The notes beneath the pieces were generated by a model. The model was given only the letters and a program-made list of their open reading frames with translations. It ran no database searches and had not been told where the DNA came from. Below are positions 6,771 through 15,351 of a DNA stretch of 38,297 nt, in pieces; position 1 is the first letter of the stretch, and the number at the start of each line of letters is the position of its first letter. Source of the DNA: Streptomyces prasinopilosus (GTDB lineage Bacteria > Actinomycetota > Actinomycetes > Streptomycetales > Streptomycetaceae). The position numbers and the translations under genes were made by a program. The stretch is from assembly GCF_001419695.1 (NCBI RefSeq), contig NZ_LIRG01000014.1, positions 1-38,297 on the forward strand, given 5' to 3'.

Positions 6771-7154
6771 GTGCAGACCCTCACCACCCGCGAACTCCGC
6801 GTCATCGCCGCCATCCTCGACGGCCTCAACAAGGCCCGCACCCTCAACACCCGCATGGGCGTGCCCACCACCCCCGACGCGTTCCCCGCCCGCTTCCCCA
6901 CCGGGCACGTCTTCGTCCTCCGCTGGACCGAGGGCGTACAGAGCAGCGACCCCAAGCGGAAGCGCATCATCGAGCAGGCCGCACGCCACCGCGACGGCTA
7001 CGTCCTCGACCTCGCCACACCCGCCGACTTCGCCGCCGCCGTCCAGCTCCAGGACCCGCAGCCGGCCAAGCGCGGCACCAGCATCCGCGTCGACCTGCGC
7101 GGCGAAGCCGAGAACCTGCGGGACTCCATCCGACGCACCATCCGCGAGGACTGA
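6771..7154 (+). CDS. Hypothetical protein at the start of the lysis/virion operon
   Basis: The protein has 127 residues. The GTG at 6771 is supported by AAGGA 9 bases upstream; an upstream in-frame start would read through the leader hairpin. It starts MQTLTTRELRVIAAILDGL, a helical HTH-like opening, then an alpha/beta region (HVFVLRWTEGVQSS) and a charged C-terminus (RGEAENLRDSIRRTIRED). No known motif was recognised. It is 25 bases upstream of the endolysin-like gene and likely cotranscribed with it. Function unknown. Confidence 0.75.
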   Translation: MQTLTTRELRVIAAILDGLNKARTLNTRMGVPTTPDAFPARFPTGHVFVLRWTEGVQSSDPKRKRIIEQAARHRDGYVLDLATPADFAAAVQLQDPQPAKRGTSIRVDLRGEAENLRDSIRRTIRED

Positions 7155-7179
7155 CCCGAGCCGACGAGAGGCGGTCCCC

Positions 7180-8637
7180 GTGCCCACGGCCCCACCGATG
7201 ACCCCGACGCAGATGCTCGCCGCGCTGCAGGCCGAAGGCCTCGCCCCGGTAGAGAACCTGTCGCCCAACTGGCGCACCCACGACCGCAACCACATTGCGG
7301 CCTGGGGCCCCGTTGCCGGTGTGGCCATCCACCACACCGCAGGCACCGACAGCCTCGCCTTCTGCATCAACGGCGACGCCGGACTCCCCGGACCGCTCTG
7401 CCACGCCCACCTCGCCAAGAACGGCACCCTCACCCTCATCTCCGGGGGCCGCGCCAACCACTTCGGCGGCATGGCGCAGAACGCCTACGACGCGATGGTG
7501 GCCCAGGCCCCGGTACACCCCGCACCCGCCGCCGCGGAACCCGTCGACGGCAACACGGTCACCTACGGGATCGAGATCGAGAACCTGGGCGACGGCGTAG
7601 ACCCCTACCCGGCCGCCCAGTACGAGGCGGCCGTGAAGTGGGCCGCCGCGATCTGCCGCCACCACGGCTGGACCGCCGACGCGGTCATCGGCCACGGCGA
7701 GGGCACCACCCGCAAGGTCGACCCCAGCTTCCCCATGGCCGGCTTCCGTGCGGCCGTCGCCGCCCGCCTGGAGACCCACACCATGCCGCTCACCTACGTC
7801 GAAGTCCGCGACACCGCCCTGAAGGCCGACCAGACCCCGGCCACCGGCTACTACACGTTCGTGCCGTCCGGCCGCATCACCAACGGCACCACCAGCCAGA
7901 CCGCCGACCCGATCCGCGTCGACATCGACGCCGACGGCCAGGTCGTGGTGCGGCTCGCCGCCGGGGACGATCCCGACACGGAGCCGGAAGGCCTCACCTA
8001 CACCGTGATCCGCCGCACCCGGCACCACGACAAGGGCCCCCTGGTCGCGGACCCCCCGTACTCGATCGAGGTCAACGCGGCCGACGCCGTCCCCGGCATC
8101 GACCTCGCCGACCGCGCCCGCGTCGACGTCATGCCCGAGTTCATCCAGTACGCGCTGACCGTGGCCGGCATCGAGCCGAACCCGGCGACCGGCGACGTCC
8201 CCCTGACCCCCGAGATCATCGGTGCGCTCACCCAGACGCTCGCCGATCAGCGGTACCTGCAACGGACCGGCGGCACCATCACCGGCACCGTCACCACCCA
8301 GCGCGCCACCGCCACCGACACCCTGCTGGCCGGCATCGTCGGCGTCGAAGCCTTCGACCGCGTCCGGATCCTGGCGAACGGCACCATCGAGGCCGGGCCC
8401 GGCACCGGAGCCCGTGACGTGAACTGGCGCCGGAGCGCCGCCAACGAGTGGACGACGGACGACTCCGTCGTCATCGCGCTCGCCCTGCGCCACCTCGGCA
8501 CCACGCTCGGCTTCTACGGGGCGACGGCCGCAGCCAAGCCGACCGTGACCGGGTCGACCGGCGGGAACGCGGCCCTCACCTCCCTGCTGACCGCGCTCGC
8601 CACCCTGGGGCTGATCACCAACAGCACCACCGCCTGA
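7180..8637 (+). CDS. N-acetylmuramoyl-L-alanine amidase fused to a tail-fibre-like region
   Basis: The protein has 485 residues with a GTG start. Residues about 45-195 are an amidase_2/PGRP-type domain with zinc ligands AIHHTAGTD (H51/H52), H172 (IGHGEGT) and D181 (KVDP), and E132 in GIEIEN. It would cut the amide between MurNAc and the stem peptide. From about residue 205 the protein changes character: a beta-rich virion-like domain, then YLQRTGGTITGTVTT, typical of phage tail fibre repeats, and a terminal LGFYGATAAAKPTV...ALATLGLITNSTTA segment like siphovirus fibre tips. So it may be virion-associated, cutting the wall at entry, as well as or instead of a free endolysin. No other lysin is visible. 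Confidence 0.88.
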   Translation: MPTAPPMTPTQMLAALQAEGLAPVENLSPNWRTHDRNHIAAWGPVAGVAIHHTAGTDSLAFCINGDAGLPGPLCHAHLAKNGTLTLISGGRANHFGGMAQNAYDAMVAQAPVHPAPAAAEPVDGNTVTYGIEIENLGDGVDPYPAAQYEAAVKWAAAICRHHGWTADAVIGHGEGTTRKVDPSFPMAGFRAAVAARLETHTMPLTYVEVRDTALKADQTPATGYYTFVPSGRITNGTTSQTADPIRVDIDADGQVVVRLAAGDDPDTEPEGLTYTVIRRTRHHDKGPLVADPPYSIEVNAADAVPGIDLADRARVDVMPEFIQYALTVAGIEPNPATGDVPLTPEIIGALTQTLADQRYLQRTGGTITGTVTTQRATATDTLLAGIVGVEAFDRVRILANGTIEAGPGTGARDVNWRRSAANEWTTDDSVVIALALRHLGTTLGFYGATAAAKPTVTGSTGGNAALTSLLTALATLGLITNSTTA

Positions 8638-8742
8638 CCCCCGGCACGGGCGCATCGGTGTGTCACAGCACCGTCACCACGCCCTCGCCGCCCTCCCACG
8701 TAACAGACGATGTCTCCTCAGCCATCGACTTCTGGGGGGACC

Positions 8743-9165
8743 ATGCGCACCCGCGCCACCACCGCCGGCATCCTCGCCGCCCTCGCCCTCACGCTCACCG
8801 CATGCAGCAGCGAAGAGGAGCCCACCGTGGACAACAAGCCGTCCAACATCAGCGCCGAAGACAAGGCCAAGGCCCGCGAGGCCGCCGGCCTTCCGCCCGA
8901 GCCCGACGAGGCCGTCCGCAAGGCGTTCCTGGACGCGCTGAACGCCATCGACCCCAGGATCATCAAGCCCGGCAAGGAAGACCAGGCCGTCAGCCGCGGA
9001 CTGAACCAGTGCAGCTCCATCAAGGGCTCGGACGACCGGGAGAAGCTGGCACAGCAGGCACTGGGACGGTTCACCATCGACACACGCCTGCCCGAGCTCA
9101 ACACCCCGGAGACCGGACAGAAGATCGTGGACGCCGTACACAAGCACCTCTGCCCCGACTTCTGA
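8743..9165 (+). CDS. Secreted lipoprotein, DUF732-like
   Basis: The protein has 140 residues; the ATG at 8743 follows GGGGGGA. MRTRATTAGILAALALTLTAC is a signal peptide with lipobox L18-T-A-C21, so the mature protein is lipid-anchored outside the membrane. The mature part has an acidic linker, helices (EAVRKAFLDALNAIDP), one Cys in NQCSSIK and a final CPDF. This two-cysteine helical layout recalls DUF732 exported proteins of actinobacteria and their phages. A phage-encoded surface lipoprotein next to the lysin suggests superinfection exclusion or a lysis function, but no specific role is shown. Confidence 0.8.
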   Translation: MRTRATTAGILAALALTLTACSSEEEPTVDNKPSNISAEDKAKAREAAGLPPEPDEAVRKAFLDALNAIDPRIIKPGKEDQAVSRGLNQCSSIKGSDDREKLAQQALGRFTIDTRLPELNTPETGQKIVDAVHKHLCPDF

Positions 9166-9231
9166 CCCATCCCCGCCCGAGCCCGGCCATGCATCACACA
9201 GGCCGGGCTCACGCACGTCCAGGAGGACACC

Positions 9232-9381
9232 ATGGGCGACACACCCGCAGACCCCATCAGCAAGCTCGCCGGCGCATCCGTCGCCCTTCACGAGCTGTAC
9301 ACCTCCCTGATCAAAGCAGGCTTCACCGAGGCCCAGGCCCTGGAACTGGTCAAGGCCGCACTGGTCGGCAAGCCCCGCTGA
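9232..9381 (+). CDS. 49-residue soluble helical protein
   Basis: It starts MGDTPADPISKLAGASV at 9232 with a strong AGGAGG 7 bases upstream. Two short helices (HELYTSLIKAGFTEAQALELVKAAL) end in VGKPR. Its stop overlaps the start of the next gene by one base (TGATG), so the two are coupled. No transmembrane segment. Similar short proteins often sit in actinophage lysis cassettes; function unknown. Confidence 0.7.
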   Translation: MGDTPADPISKLAGASVALHELYTSLIKAGFTEAQALELVKAALVGKPR

Positions 9382-9500
9382 TGGGCGAGACCTGGAAGCA
9401 CCTGCTGCTCACCCTGAGCATCCCCGTCCTGGCTCTCATCCTCGGACTCGGCTGGTCTGCCTTCCATGAGGACGTACTGAAGAAGCGCTACAAGGACTGA
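9381..9500 (+). CDS. 39-residue single-span membrane protein, possible holin-like
   Basis: It starts MGETWKHLLL; one hydrophobic helix (LLLTLSIPVLALILGLGW) is followed by a basic tail ending KKRYKD. The start codon overlaps the previous stop. Its position between the amidase/lipoprotein and HNH/terminase genes, with one span and a charged C-terminus, fits a small holin or spanin-like accessory, though 39 residues is short for a holin. It is too small for motif evidence, but the coupling and ribosome-site logic support it as a real gene. Confidence 0.65.
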   Translation: MGETWKHLLLTLSIPVLALILGLGWSAFHEDVLKKRYKD

Positions 9501-9518
9501 CCAGGGAGACACGGCACG

Positions 9519-9875
9519 ATGGCCGCACGCAAGGCCATGCAGGTCTGCCCCACACCAGGCTGCCCCACCCTCACCCCCAGAGGCAGGTGTGCCCCCTGCC
9601 AGGCCAAGGCCCGGGTAGCTCGCCCCCAGCCCAACACGAGGGGCTACGACAGGGCATGGCGCAAGGCCAGTGCCCAGTACCTGCAGACGCATCCCTACTG
9701 CGAGTGCACCGAGTGCAGCGCCAAGCCTCAGCTACAGCGCGACCTTGCAACCGAGGTCGACCACATCGACGGACTTGGACCCCTCGGACCACGAGGCTTC
9801 GACCCGTCCAACTGGCAAGCCATGAGCAAGCGTCATCACTCGCGCAAGACCGCAGCCGAGACATGGGGAACGTGA
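9519..9875 (+). CDS. HNH endonuclease
   Basis: The protein has 118 residues; the ATG at 9519 follows CAGGGAG. Cysteines CPTPGC and CAPC near the N-terminus form a zinc ribbon. The HNH core is EVDHIDGLGP with NWQAMSKRHHSRKT (the H-N-H positions and the terminal zinc-side basic segment). In HK97-like siphoviruses an HNH nuclease beside the terminase is needed for cos cleavage and packaging with TerL. Gene order HNH, gap, TerS, TerL is exactly that arrangement. Confidence 0.9.
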   Translation: MAARKAMQVCPTPGCPTLTPRGRCAPCQAKARVARPQPNTRGYDRAWRKASAQYLQTHPYCECTECSAKPQLQRDLATEVDHIDGLGPLGPRGFDPSNWQAMSKRHHSRKTAAETWGT

Positions 9876-9993
9876 CGCACGGTCACGGCACCCAGGGGGG
9901 TGACCCCCAGCCGGCCAGGGGGTGGACAGCGCGGGGGAGGGCTCCGGGGGGTTCGTCGGGTCAAAGGGTCCACCAGCCGTCACGCAAGGTGAC
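9872..9993. other. Candidate cos/terminase-binding region
   Basis: The 162-bp gap between HNH and TerS has no reading frame of interest. It is bounded by GTGAC-N5-GTCAC (9872-9886) and its mirror GTCAC-N5-GTGAC (9979-9993), enclosing G-runs (CAGGGGGGTGACCCCC, CCAGGGGGTGG, GCGGGGGAGG, CTCCGGGGGG). HNH-type siphoviruses carry cos between these genes. The cut position cannot be seen. Confidence 0.4.
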
Positions 9994-10037
9994 GCCGATT
10001 CGTGCTGCGCAACGCAGTACACCGAGGAGTGATTGCC

Positions 10038-10517
10038 ATGCCGCGAGGCGGACATGCCGCGTCCGGTCCGCCGCCGGACCCGAACTCTCTGAGGCAGATG
10101 CGGGCGGCCGAGGCCGGCGGGTGGAAGACGCTGCCGGCGGACGGCTATGCCGGGCCGGTGCCCGAGTGGCCGCTGACCGAGGCGACGCCGCGGGAGGAAG
10201 CCGTCTGGGCGGACCTGTGGGCGAAGCCGCAGGCGGTGATGTGGGCGGAGATGGGCCAGGCCCTCGAGGTGGCGCTGTTCTGCCGGACGCTGGCGGAGGC
10301 GGAGCGGCCGGACGCCCGCGCGGACATCAAGAAGATGGTGCGCGGCTACCTGGACAGCCTGGGGCTGAGCGTCTCCGGGATGCTGCGGAACCGGTGGAGG
10401 ATCGCCCCGGTGGTCGACGCGGTGGTGCTGGACCTCCCGTCCGTCGCTGCGGAGGCACCGCGGCGTCCCGGTCCGCGTGACCGGATGAAGGTCGTGCCCA
10501 ATGGCGAAGGGTCCTGA
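10038..10517 (+). CDS. Terminase small subunit
   Basis: The protein has 159 residues; the ATG at 10038 has GAGGAG about 9 bases upstream and is preferred to an earlier in-frame ATG. The basic, glycine-rich N-terminus (MPRGGHAASGPPPDPNSLRQMR) is followed by helical EATPREEAVWADLWAKPQAVMW and EVALFCRTLAEAERPDA, and a C-terminal region with ADIKKMVRGYLDSLGLSVSGMLRNRW. This is the usual layout of P27-like small terminases of actinophages (DNA recognition). It overlaps TerL by 17 bases. Confidence 0.85.
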   Translation: MPRGGHAASGPPPDPNSLRQMRAAEAGGWKTLPADGYAGPVPEWPLTEATPREEAVWADLWAKPQAVMWAEMGQALEVALFCRTLAEAERPDARADIKKMVRGYLDSLGLSVSGMLRNRWRIAPVVDAVVLDLPSVAAEAPRRPGPRDRMKVVPNGEGS

Positions 10518-12144
10518 CGCCGGGCCCGAGTTCGTCGTCGACTTCCCCACGCTCTGGGTCGTCCCGTACTGGATCGAAGAACACTGCCCGGTGCCGGACG
10601 GCTTCCGCGCGGGCCAGCGTATGGAGCTGTACCCGTGGCAGCTGTGGTGCACGGTCAACCACTACCGGATCAAGCCGGGGGTGGAGCCGTACCGCGCCGA
10701 TGGCGAGCGGCGTCTGGCGACGGCGTTTCAGCATCGCCGGTCGCAGGTCGTTGCCCCGCAGAAGACCGGTAAGGGCCCGTGGTCGGCGACGATCGTGCTT
10801 GCCGAGGCGGCCGGCCCGGTTGTCTTCGACGGCTGGGCGCGCGGCGGCGAGCGGTACCGGTGCTCGGATCACGGCTGCGGCTGCGGCTGGTGGTACCAGT
10901 ACGAGCCGAGCGAGCCGATGGGCGTGCCGTGGCCGACCCCGCTGATCCAGCTGATGGCCACGTCGGAGTCGCAGGTCGATAACGTCTACCGGCCGCTTCA
11001 GCAGATGGTGAAGCGCGGTCCGCTCCGTGAGCAGATGCGGGTGGGCGAGGAGTTCACCCGGGTCGGCGAGGACGGGAAGATCGAGACGGTGACGTCGTCG
11101 GCGCTGTCCCGGCTGGGCAACCCGATCATCTTCGCCATGCAGGACGAGTCCGGCCTGTACACCGCGGCGAACAAGCTGCGAAAGGCGGGGGAGACCCAGC
11201 GACGCGGCGCCGCCGGCATGGGCGGCCGGTCGATGGAGACGACGAACGGCTGGGACCCCTCGGAGAACTCGGTGGCGCAGACGACGTCCGAGTCGAAGGC
11301 CCGGGACATCTTCCGCTACCACCCGCAGGCACCCAAGACGCTGTCCTACGCCAACAAGCGGGACCGCCGGAAGATCCACGCCGTGGTGTACGCCGGGTCC
11401 TCGCACGTCGACCTGGACGCGATCGAGGCGGAGGCTGCCGAGATCATGGAGAAGGACCCGGCCCAGGCCGAACGGTTCTTCGGCAACCGGTGCGTCTCGG
11501 GCAGCGCGGCGTGGCTGGACCCGGCGAAGTGGGCGGCCAAGGCCGACCCGCGCAGGATCCGCCCGTTCACCCGGATCGTGCTCGGCTTCGACGGCTCCGA
11601 CGTCGACGACTGGACGGCGCTGCGTGCGGAGACGATGGACGGCTACCAGTTCACCCCGGTCTACGGGGAGAACGACGAGCCGACCATCTGGAACCCGGCC
11701 GACTACGGGGGCCAGGTCCCGCGTGCCGAGGTGCGGGCGGCCCTGGGGCAGCTGATGGCCCGCTACGACGTGGTGCGGCTGTACGCGGACCCCCCGTACT
11801 GGGAGACCGAGATCGACGAATGGGTCGACCTGTACGGCGAGGAACGCGTCATCCGCTGGCACACCCGGCGCATCGTCCAGATGCACGCGGCGTGCGAGCG
11901 GCTGAAGACCGACGTGGTCAAGAAGGACAGCACGTTCTCGCACGACGGCTGCCCCATCACGGCGGACCACATCGCCAACACACGCGCGGCCGCGCGCCCG
12001 ATGGACCGTTACGTGCTCCGCAAGGCGAGCCCCGCCCAGAAGATCGACGCCACCATCCCCAGCATCCTCGCCCACGAGGCGCTGGGCGACGTCATCGCGG
12101 CCGGCCTCGCTGAGAAACGAGAGTCCTACTACTACGGCGCATGA
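10501..12144 (+). CDS. Terminase large subunit
   Basis: The protein has 547 residues. The ATPase part has the Walker A-like VVAPQKTGKG (about 83-92) and Walker B IIFAMQDES (209-217). The nuclease part starts near 355 with IVLGFDGSDVDDW, then VRLYADPPYW (about 430), with acidic metal ligands in place. It packages DNA into the prohead and cuts it. An odd CSDHGCGCGW cysteine/histidine cluster (121-130) sits between the ATPase motifs, an insertion that could bind zinc. The C-terminus ends RESYYYGA. Next to TerS and an HNH gene it fits the HK97-like packaging group. Confidence 0.95.
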   Translation: MAKGPDAGPEFVVDFPTLWVVPYWIEEHCPVPDGFRAGQRMELYPWQLWCTVNHYRIKPGVEPYRADGERRLATAFQHRRSQVVAPQKTGKGPWSATIVLAEAAGPVVFDGWARGGERYRCSDHGCGCGWWYQYEPSEPMGVPWPTPLIQLMATSESQVDNVYRPLQQMVKRGPLREQMRVGEEFTRVGEDGKIETVTSSALSRLGNPIIFAMQDESGLYTAANKLRKAGETQRRGAAGMGGRSMETTNGWDPSENSVAQTTSESKARDIFRYHPQAPKTLSYANKRDRRKIHAVVYAGSSHVDLDAIEAEAAEIMEKDPAQAERFFGNRCVSGSAAWLDPAKWAAKADPRRIRPFTRIVLGFDGSDVDDWTALRAETMDGYQFTPVYGENDEPTIWNPADYGGQVPRAEVRAALGQLMARYDVVRLYADPPYWETEIDEWVDLYGEERVIRWHTRRIVQMHAACERLKTDVVKKDSTFSHDGCPITADHIANTRAAARPMDRYVLRKASPAQKIDATIPSILAHEALGDVIAAGLAEKRESYYYGA

Positions 12145-12155
12145 GAGGGGGCCCG

Positions 12156-13646
12156 ATGGCGACGATGGAACAGGCCCTCCACCTGGTGCAGCTGCTGGAA
12201 GCAGAGCTGATCCAGCGCGGCCGGGACATCACCGTGCACAACGCGTTCTACCGCGGCGACCACCCGCTGAAGTTCGCGTCGGACGAGTTCGCGAAGTTCC
12301 ACGGGGACCGCTACCGCGACTTCTCCGACAACTGGACGCAGGTGGTGGCCGACTCCCCGGTGGAGCGGATGACCGTGACCGGCTTCCAGGCCTCGGAGGA
12401 GACGGACGCCGACAAGGAACTGTGGAAGGTGTGGCAGGTCAACGGCCTGGACGCCGACTCGCAGCTGGGGTTCCTCGGCTCGGTCGTCCACGCCCGCAGC
12501 TTCGTGCTGGTGTGGGGCGACCCGGACGACCCGGAGATCCCGGTGGTCACGTTCGAGGACCCCTCTCAGTGCGTCATCGCCTACGAGCCCGGCTCGCGCC
12601 GGCTGCGCAGAGCGGCGCTGAAGCGGTGGCAGGACGGCGGCGAGGACTTCGCCACCCTCTACCTGGCGGACGAGGTGTGGAAGTTCTCCAGGCCGCACCT
12701 GATCTCGGACGGCGACAAGTCGCCGCAGATGGCGGACGTCGACGAGGCGCTGAAGCGGTGGAAGCCGCGGGAGATAGGCCACGAGCCGAACCCGCAGCCC
12801 AACCCCATGGGCGTGGTGCCGATGGTGGAGCTGCCGAACAAGCCGTCGCTGGCGGCCGACCCGATCAGCGACGTGGGCGGCGTGATCGCCATGCAGAACG
12901 CCATCAACCTGTTGTGGGCGCAGCTGTTCACCGCCTCCGACTACGCGTCGTTCCCGCAGCGGGTCATCCTGGGCGCCGAACTGCCGTCCATTCCGAAGAT
13001 GAACAGCGAGGGCATTGTCGTCGGCAAGCAGCCGGTGGACCTGGCGAAGTTCGCCGTCGACCGCGTGATGATGTTCAACGACAAGGACGCCCGCATCGGC
13101 GAGTGGCAGGCCGCCAACCTGCTGATGTACACCGGCCTGATCGAGGTCGCGGTCGGTCACCTCGCCGCGCAGACCCGCACCCCGCAGCACTACCTGGTCG
13201 GGAAGATGGCCAACCTTGCCGAGGGCGCGCTGCTGGCCGCGGAGACCGGTCTGGTGAAGCGGGTGGAGGAGAAGCAGACGTGGTCGGGGCAGGGCCTGCG
13301 CGAGACGGCCCGCCTGATCGCCCTGGCCCGCGGCGAGAAGGGGAAGGCGCAGGCGATGCGCTCGGGGCGCGTCCTGTGGAAGGACGCAGAGTCCCGCTCG
13401 CACGCGCAGCTGGCGGACGCGCTGCTGAAGCTGAAGCAGCTCGGGTTCCCGTTCAAGTGGCTGGCCCTGCGCTACGGCCTCACACCGACCGAGGTGGCCG
13501 ACATCATGGCGATGCGGATGGAGGAGCTGGAGGCCGACCCGGTCACCGAGCTCACCCGGCAGATCGGCGGCGGACCGCCCACCCTCGGCAACGAGGAGCC
13601 CGGCCTGGACGACGCGCCCGACGAGGGTGAGGAGCCGGCGGCGTGA
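12156..13646 (+). CDS. Portal protein, SPP1 gp6-like
   Basis: The protein has 496 residues. The ATG at 12156 has GAGGGGG 5 bases upstream; an ATG at 12141 overlapping the TerL stop is possible. The N-terminus (NAFYRGDHPLKFA, FSDNWTQVVADSPVERMTVTGF) is the standard opening of SPP1-gp6-like portals of actinophages. A long helical region runs to about 370, and the tail is acidic. The portal is the dodecameric ring at the capsid vertex through which DNA enters and to which connectors bind. The stop overlaps the next start by 4 bases. Confidence 0.93.
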   Translation: MATMEQALHLVQLLEAELIQRGRDITVHNAFYRGDHPLKFASDEFAKFHGDRYRDFSDNWTQVVADSPVERMTVTGFQASEETDADKELWKVWQVNGLDADSQLGFLGSVVHARSFVLVWGDPDDPEIPVVTFEDPSQCVIAYEPGSRRLRRAALKRWQDGGEDFATLYLADEVWKFSRPHLISDGDKSPQMADVDEALKRWKPREIGHEPNPQPNPMGVVPMVELPNKPSLAADPISDVGGVIAMQNAINLLWAQLFTASDYASFPQRVILGAELPSIPKMNSEGIVVGKQPVDLAKFAVDRVMMFNDKDARIGEWQAANLLMYTGLIEVAVGHLAAQTRTPQHYLVGKMANLAEGALLAAETGLVKRVEEKQTWSGQGLRETARLIALARGEKGKAQAMRSGRVLWKDAESRSHAQLADALLKLKQLGFPFKWLALRYGLTPTEVADIMAMRMEELEADPVTELTRQIGGGPPTLGNEEPGLDDAPDEGEEPAA

Positions 13647-14611
13647 GCCCCTCCCCGCAGGCGGTCGCGCACATGGAGGCCCGCCGGCGTCTGGCCCTGG
13701 CGACCGCGCTGGCCACGCGCCGCGTGTGGCGGCGGCTGGACCAGGACAACCTGTACCCGTCGTGGCTCGGGCTGCTGGGTGACGTCCTTGCCCTGGTGAT
13801 GGCCTCGCAGATGACGGCCGTGCAGATGACCGACCCGTGGCTGCTGCGGCTGCTGGGCCCGGAGAACGAAGACCGTCCGGCCGCTGACCGGCTCATTCCG
13901 CAGGCGTTCGCCGGTGTGGACGGGTCGGGCCGGCCGCTGGCCGATGTGCTGCGGGCGCCGATCTGGACGGCTCTGCGGATGCTCACCCAGGGGCGGCCGC
14001 TGGTGCAGGCGCTGGTCTCCGGGCAGGCGCTGCTGGACGCCATCGTGCAGACCGCCGTAGCGGACACCGGCCGGGCCGCCGACTCGGTGGGCATGACCGC
14101 ACGCCCGTCCGTGACCGGCTACATCCGCGTGGTGGAGGCCGGTGCGTGCTCGCGGTGCATCATCCTCGCCGGTGCCGAGTACCAGACCGACAAGGCGTTC
14201 CTGCGGCATCCGCGCTGCAAGTGCGGCATGGAGCCCGTCACCCGCGACCACACCCCGGAAGTGCCCTCGCCGAAGCGGCTGGTGGCGCAGATGTCCGAGG
14301 AGCAGAAGCGGAGGACGTTCGGCGAGGCCGGCGCGCGGGCTCTCGCTGAGGGCGCCGATCTCGGGCAGCTGGTGAACGCCCGCCGCGGCATGCAGTCCGC
14401 GACCGTCTACGGCCGGAAGCTGCAGATCACCACCGAGGGCGTCACCAAGCGAGGCTTCGCCGGGGCCCGGCTGCGCAACTTCCAGAAGGTCGAAGGGCAG
14501 CGCTACCGCGTGTCGAAGACGCCCCGGCTGATGCCCGAAGAGATCTACCGCCTGGCCGACGACCGTGAGCACGCCGTGCGGCTGCTGCGGAACCACGGCT
14601 ACCTCGCCTGA
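13643..14611 (+). CDS. MuF-like minor head protein
   Basis: The protein has 322 residues. The GTG start overlaps the portal stop (GTGA). The helical N-terminal half (LATALATRRVWRRLDQ) is followed at about 165-200 by CSRCIILAG...RHPRCKCGM, a CxxC...H..CxC cluster characteristic of MuF/VG15-type minor capsid proteins in actinophages. Position right after the portal and before the scaffold supports this. MuF proteins are packaged in the head with the portal, and some carry C-terminal effectors; here the C-terminal part (about 210-322) has no toxin motif I recognise. Confidence 0.85.
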   Translation: MSPSPQAVAHMEARRRLALATALATRRVWRRLDQDNLYPSWLGLLGDVLALVMASQMTAVQMTDPWLLRLLGPENEDRPAADRLIPQAFAGVDGSGRPLADVLRAPIWTALRMLTQGRPLVQALVSGQALLDAIVQTAVADTGRAADSVGMTARPSVTGYIRVVEAGACSRCIILAGAEYQTDKAFLRHPRCKCGMEPVTRDHTPEVPSPKRLVAQMSEEQKRRTFGEAGARALAEGADLGQLVNARRGMQSATVYGRKLQITTEGVTKRGFAGARLRNFQKVEGQRYRVSKTPRLMPEEIYRLADDREHAVRLLRNHGYLA

Positions 14612-14616
14612 CCCCT

Positions 14617-14637
14617 GCCCGCGCGCAACGCGCGGGC
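14617..14637 (+). terminator. Compact hairpin before the scaffold gene
   Basis: A 9-bp perfect stem, GCCCGCGCG and CGCGCGGGC, has a 3-base loop CAA, 5 bases after the MuF stop. There is no T-run. It may attenuate read-through or protect the highly expressed scaffold/capsid mRNA from decay. Confidence 0.45.
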
Positions 14638-14661
14638 CCGCACCCGCAACGGGAGACCACC

Positions 14662-15333
14662 ATGACCACGCCCACGCCTGCCGCCGAGCTCGACGTCGAC
14701 CCGGCTGCCGAGCCGGTGGAGCCGACCGAGGAAGTCGAAGGCCTCGAGCCGGACGACACGGACGCCGACCCGGAGGGCGCCGACCAGCTCGGTGACCCGG
14801 GCAAGAAGGCCCTGGACACCATGAAGGGCAAGCTGAAGGCGGAGCGCGAGCGGCGCCGCGACCTCGAGGCCCGGCTGGCCGAACGCGACAAGCCGGCCGA
14901 CGGCGACCAGCCCGACCCCGAGGCCCTGGTGCGGCAGGCCGAAGCGACGGCCATGGCCCGCGTCAACGAGCGCCTGGTGAAGGCGGAGGTGAAGGCCGCC
15001 GCCGCGGGCCGCCTCGCCGACCCGGGCGACGCGCACCGCTTCCTGGACCTGACCGCCTTCGAGGTCGACGACGACGGCAACGTCGACGCCGACGAGGTCG
15101 CCGACGCGATCGACGACCTGCTGAAGTCCAAGCCCTACCTGGCCGCGCAAGGCGGCAGCACCAAGCCGCGGTTCCAAGGGACCGCAGACTCCGGCGCCCG
15201 CAAGGGGAATGCCCGGCCCACCCAGCTCACCGAGGCGGACGTCAGGCGTCTGTCGCAGGCGGGCAAGCACGCCGAGATCGTCAAGGCCCAGAACGAGGGC
15301 CGCCTCGACGACTACCTCGGCTCCAACCGGTAA
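14662..15333 (+). CDS. Capsid scaffolding protein
   Basis: The protein has 223 residues; the ATG follows GGGAG. An acidic N-terminus (EPVEPTEEVEGLEPDDTDADPEG) leads to a long charged coiled coil (KKALDTMKGKLKAERERRRDLEARLAERD) and a short C-terminal region ending LDDYLGSNR. Acidic-coiled-coil composition and location immediately before the major capsid gene are the marks of siphovirus scaffolds, which template prohead assembly and are then removed. Confidence 0.88.
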   Translation: MTTPTPAAELDVDPAAEPVEPTEEVEGLEPDDTDADPEGADQLGDPGKKALDTMKGKLKAERERRRDLEARLAERDKPADGDQPDPEALVRQAEATAMARVNERLVKAEVKAAAAGRLADPGDAHRFLDLTAFEVDDDGNVDADEVADAIDDLLKSKPYLAAQGGSTKPRFQGTADSGARKGNARPTQLTEADVRRLSQAGKHAEIVKAQNEGRLDDYLGSNR

Positions 15334-15351
15334 CCCCTCAAGGAGAAACCC

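Noticed and set aside
9232-9500. Coupled 49/39-residue gene pair as a toxin-antitoxin system
   Set aside because: Neither protein shows a DNA-binding antitoxin or known toxin motif, and the place in the lysis cassette explains a small membrane protein better.
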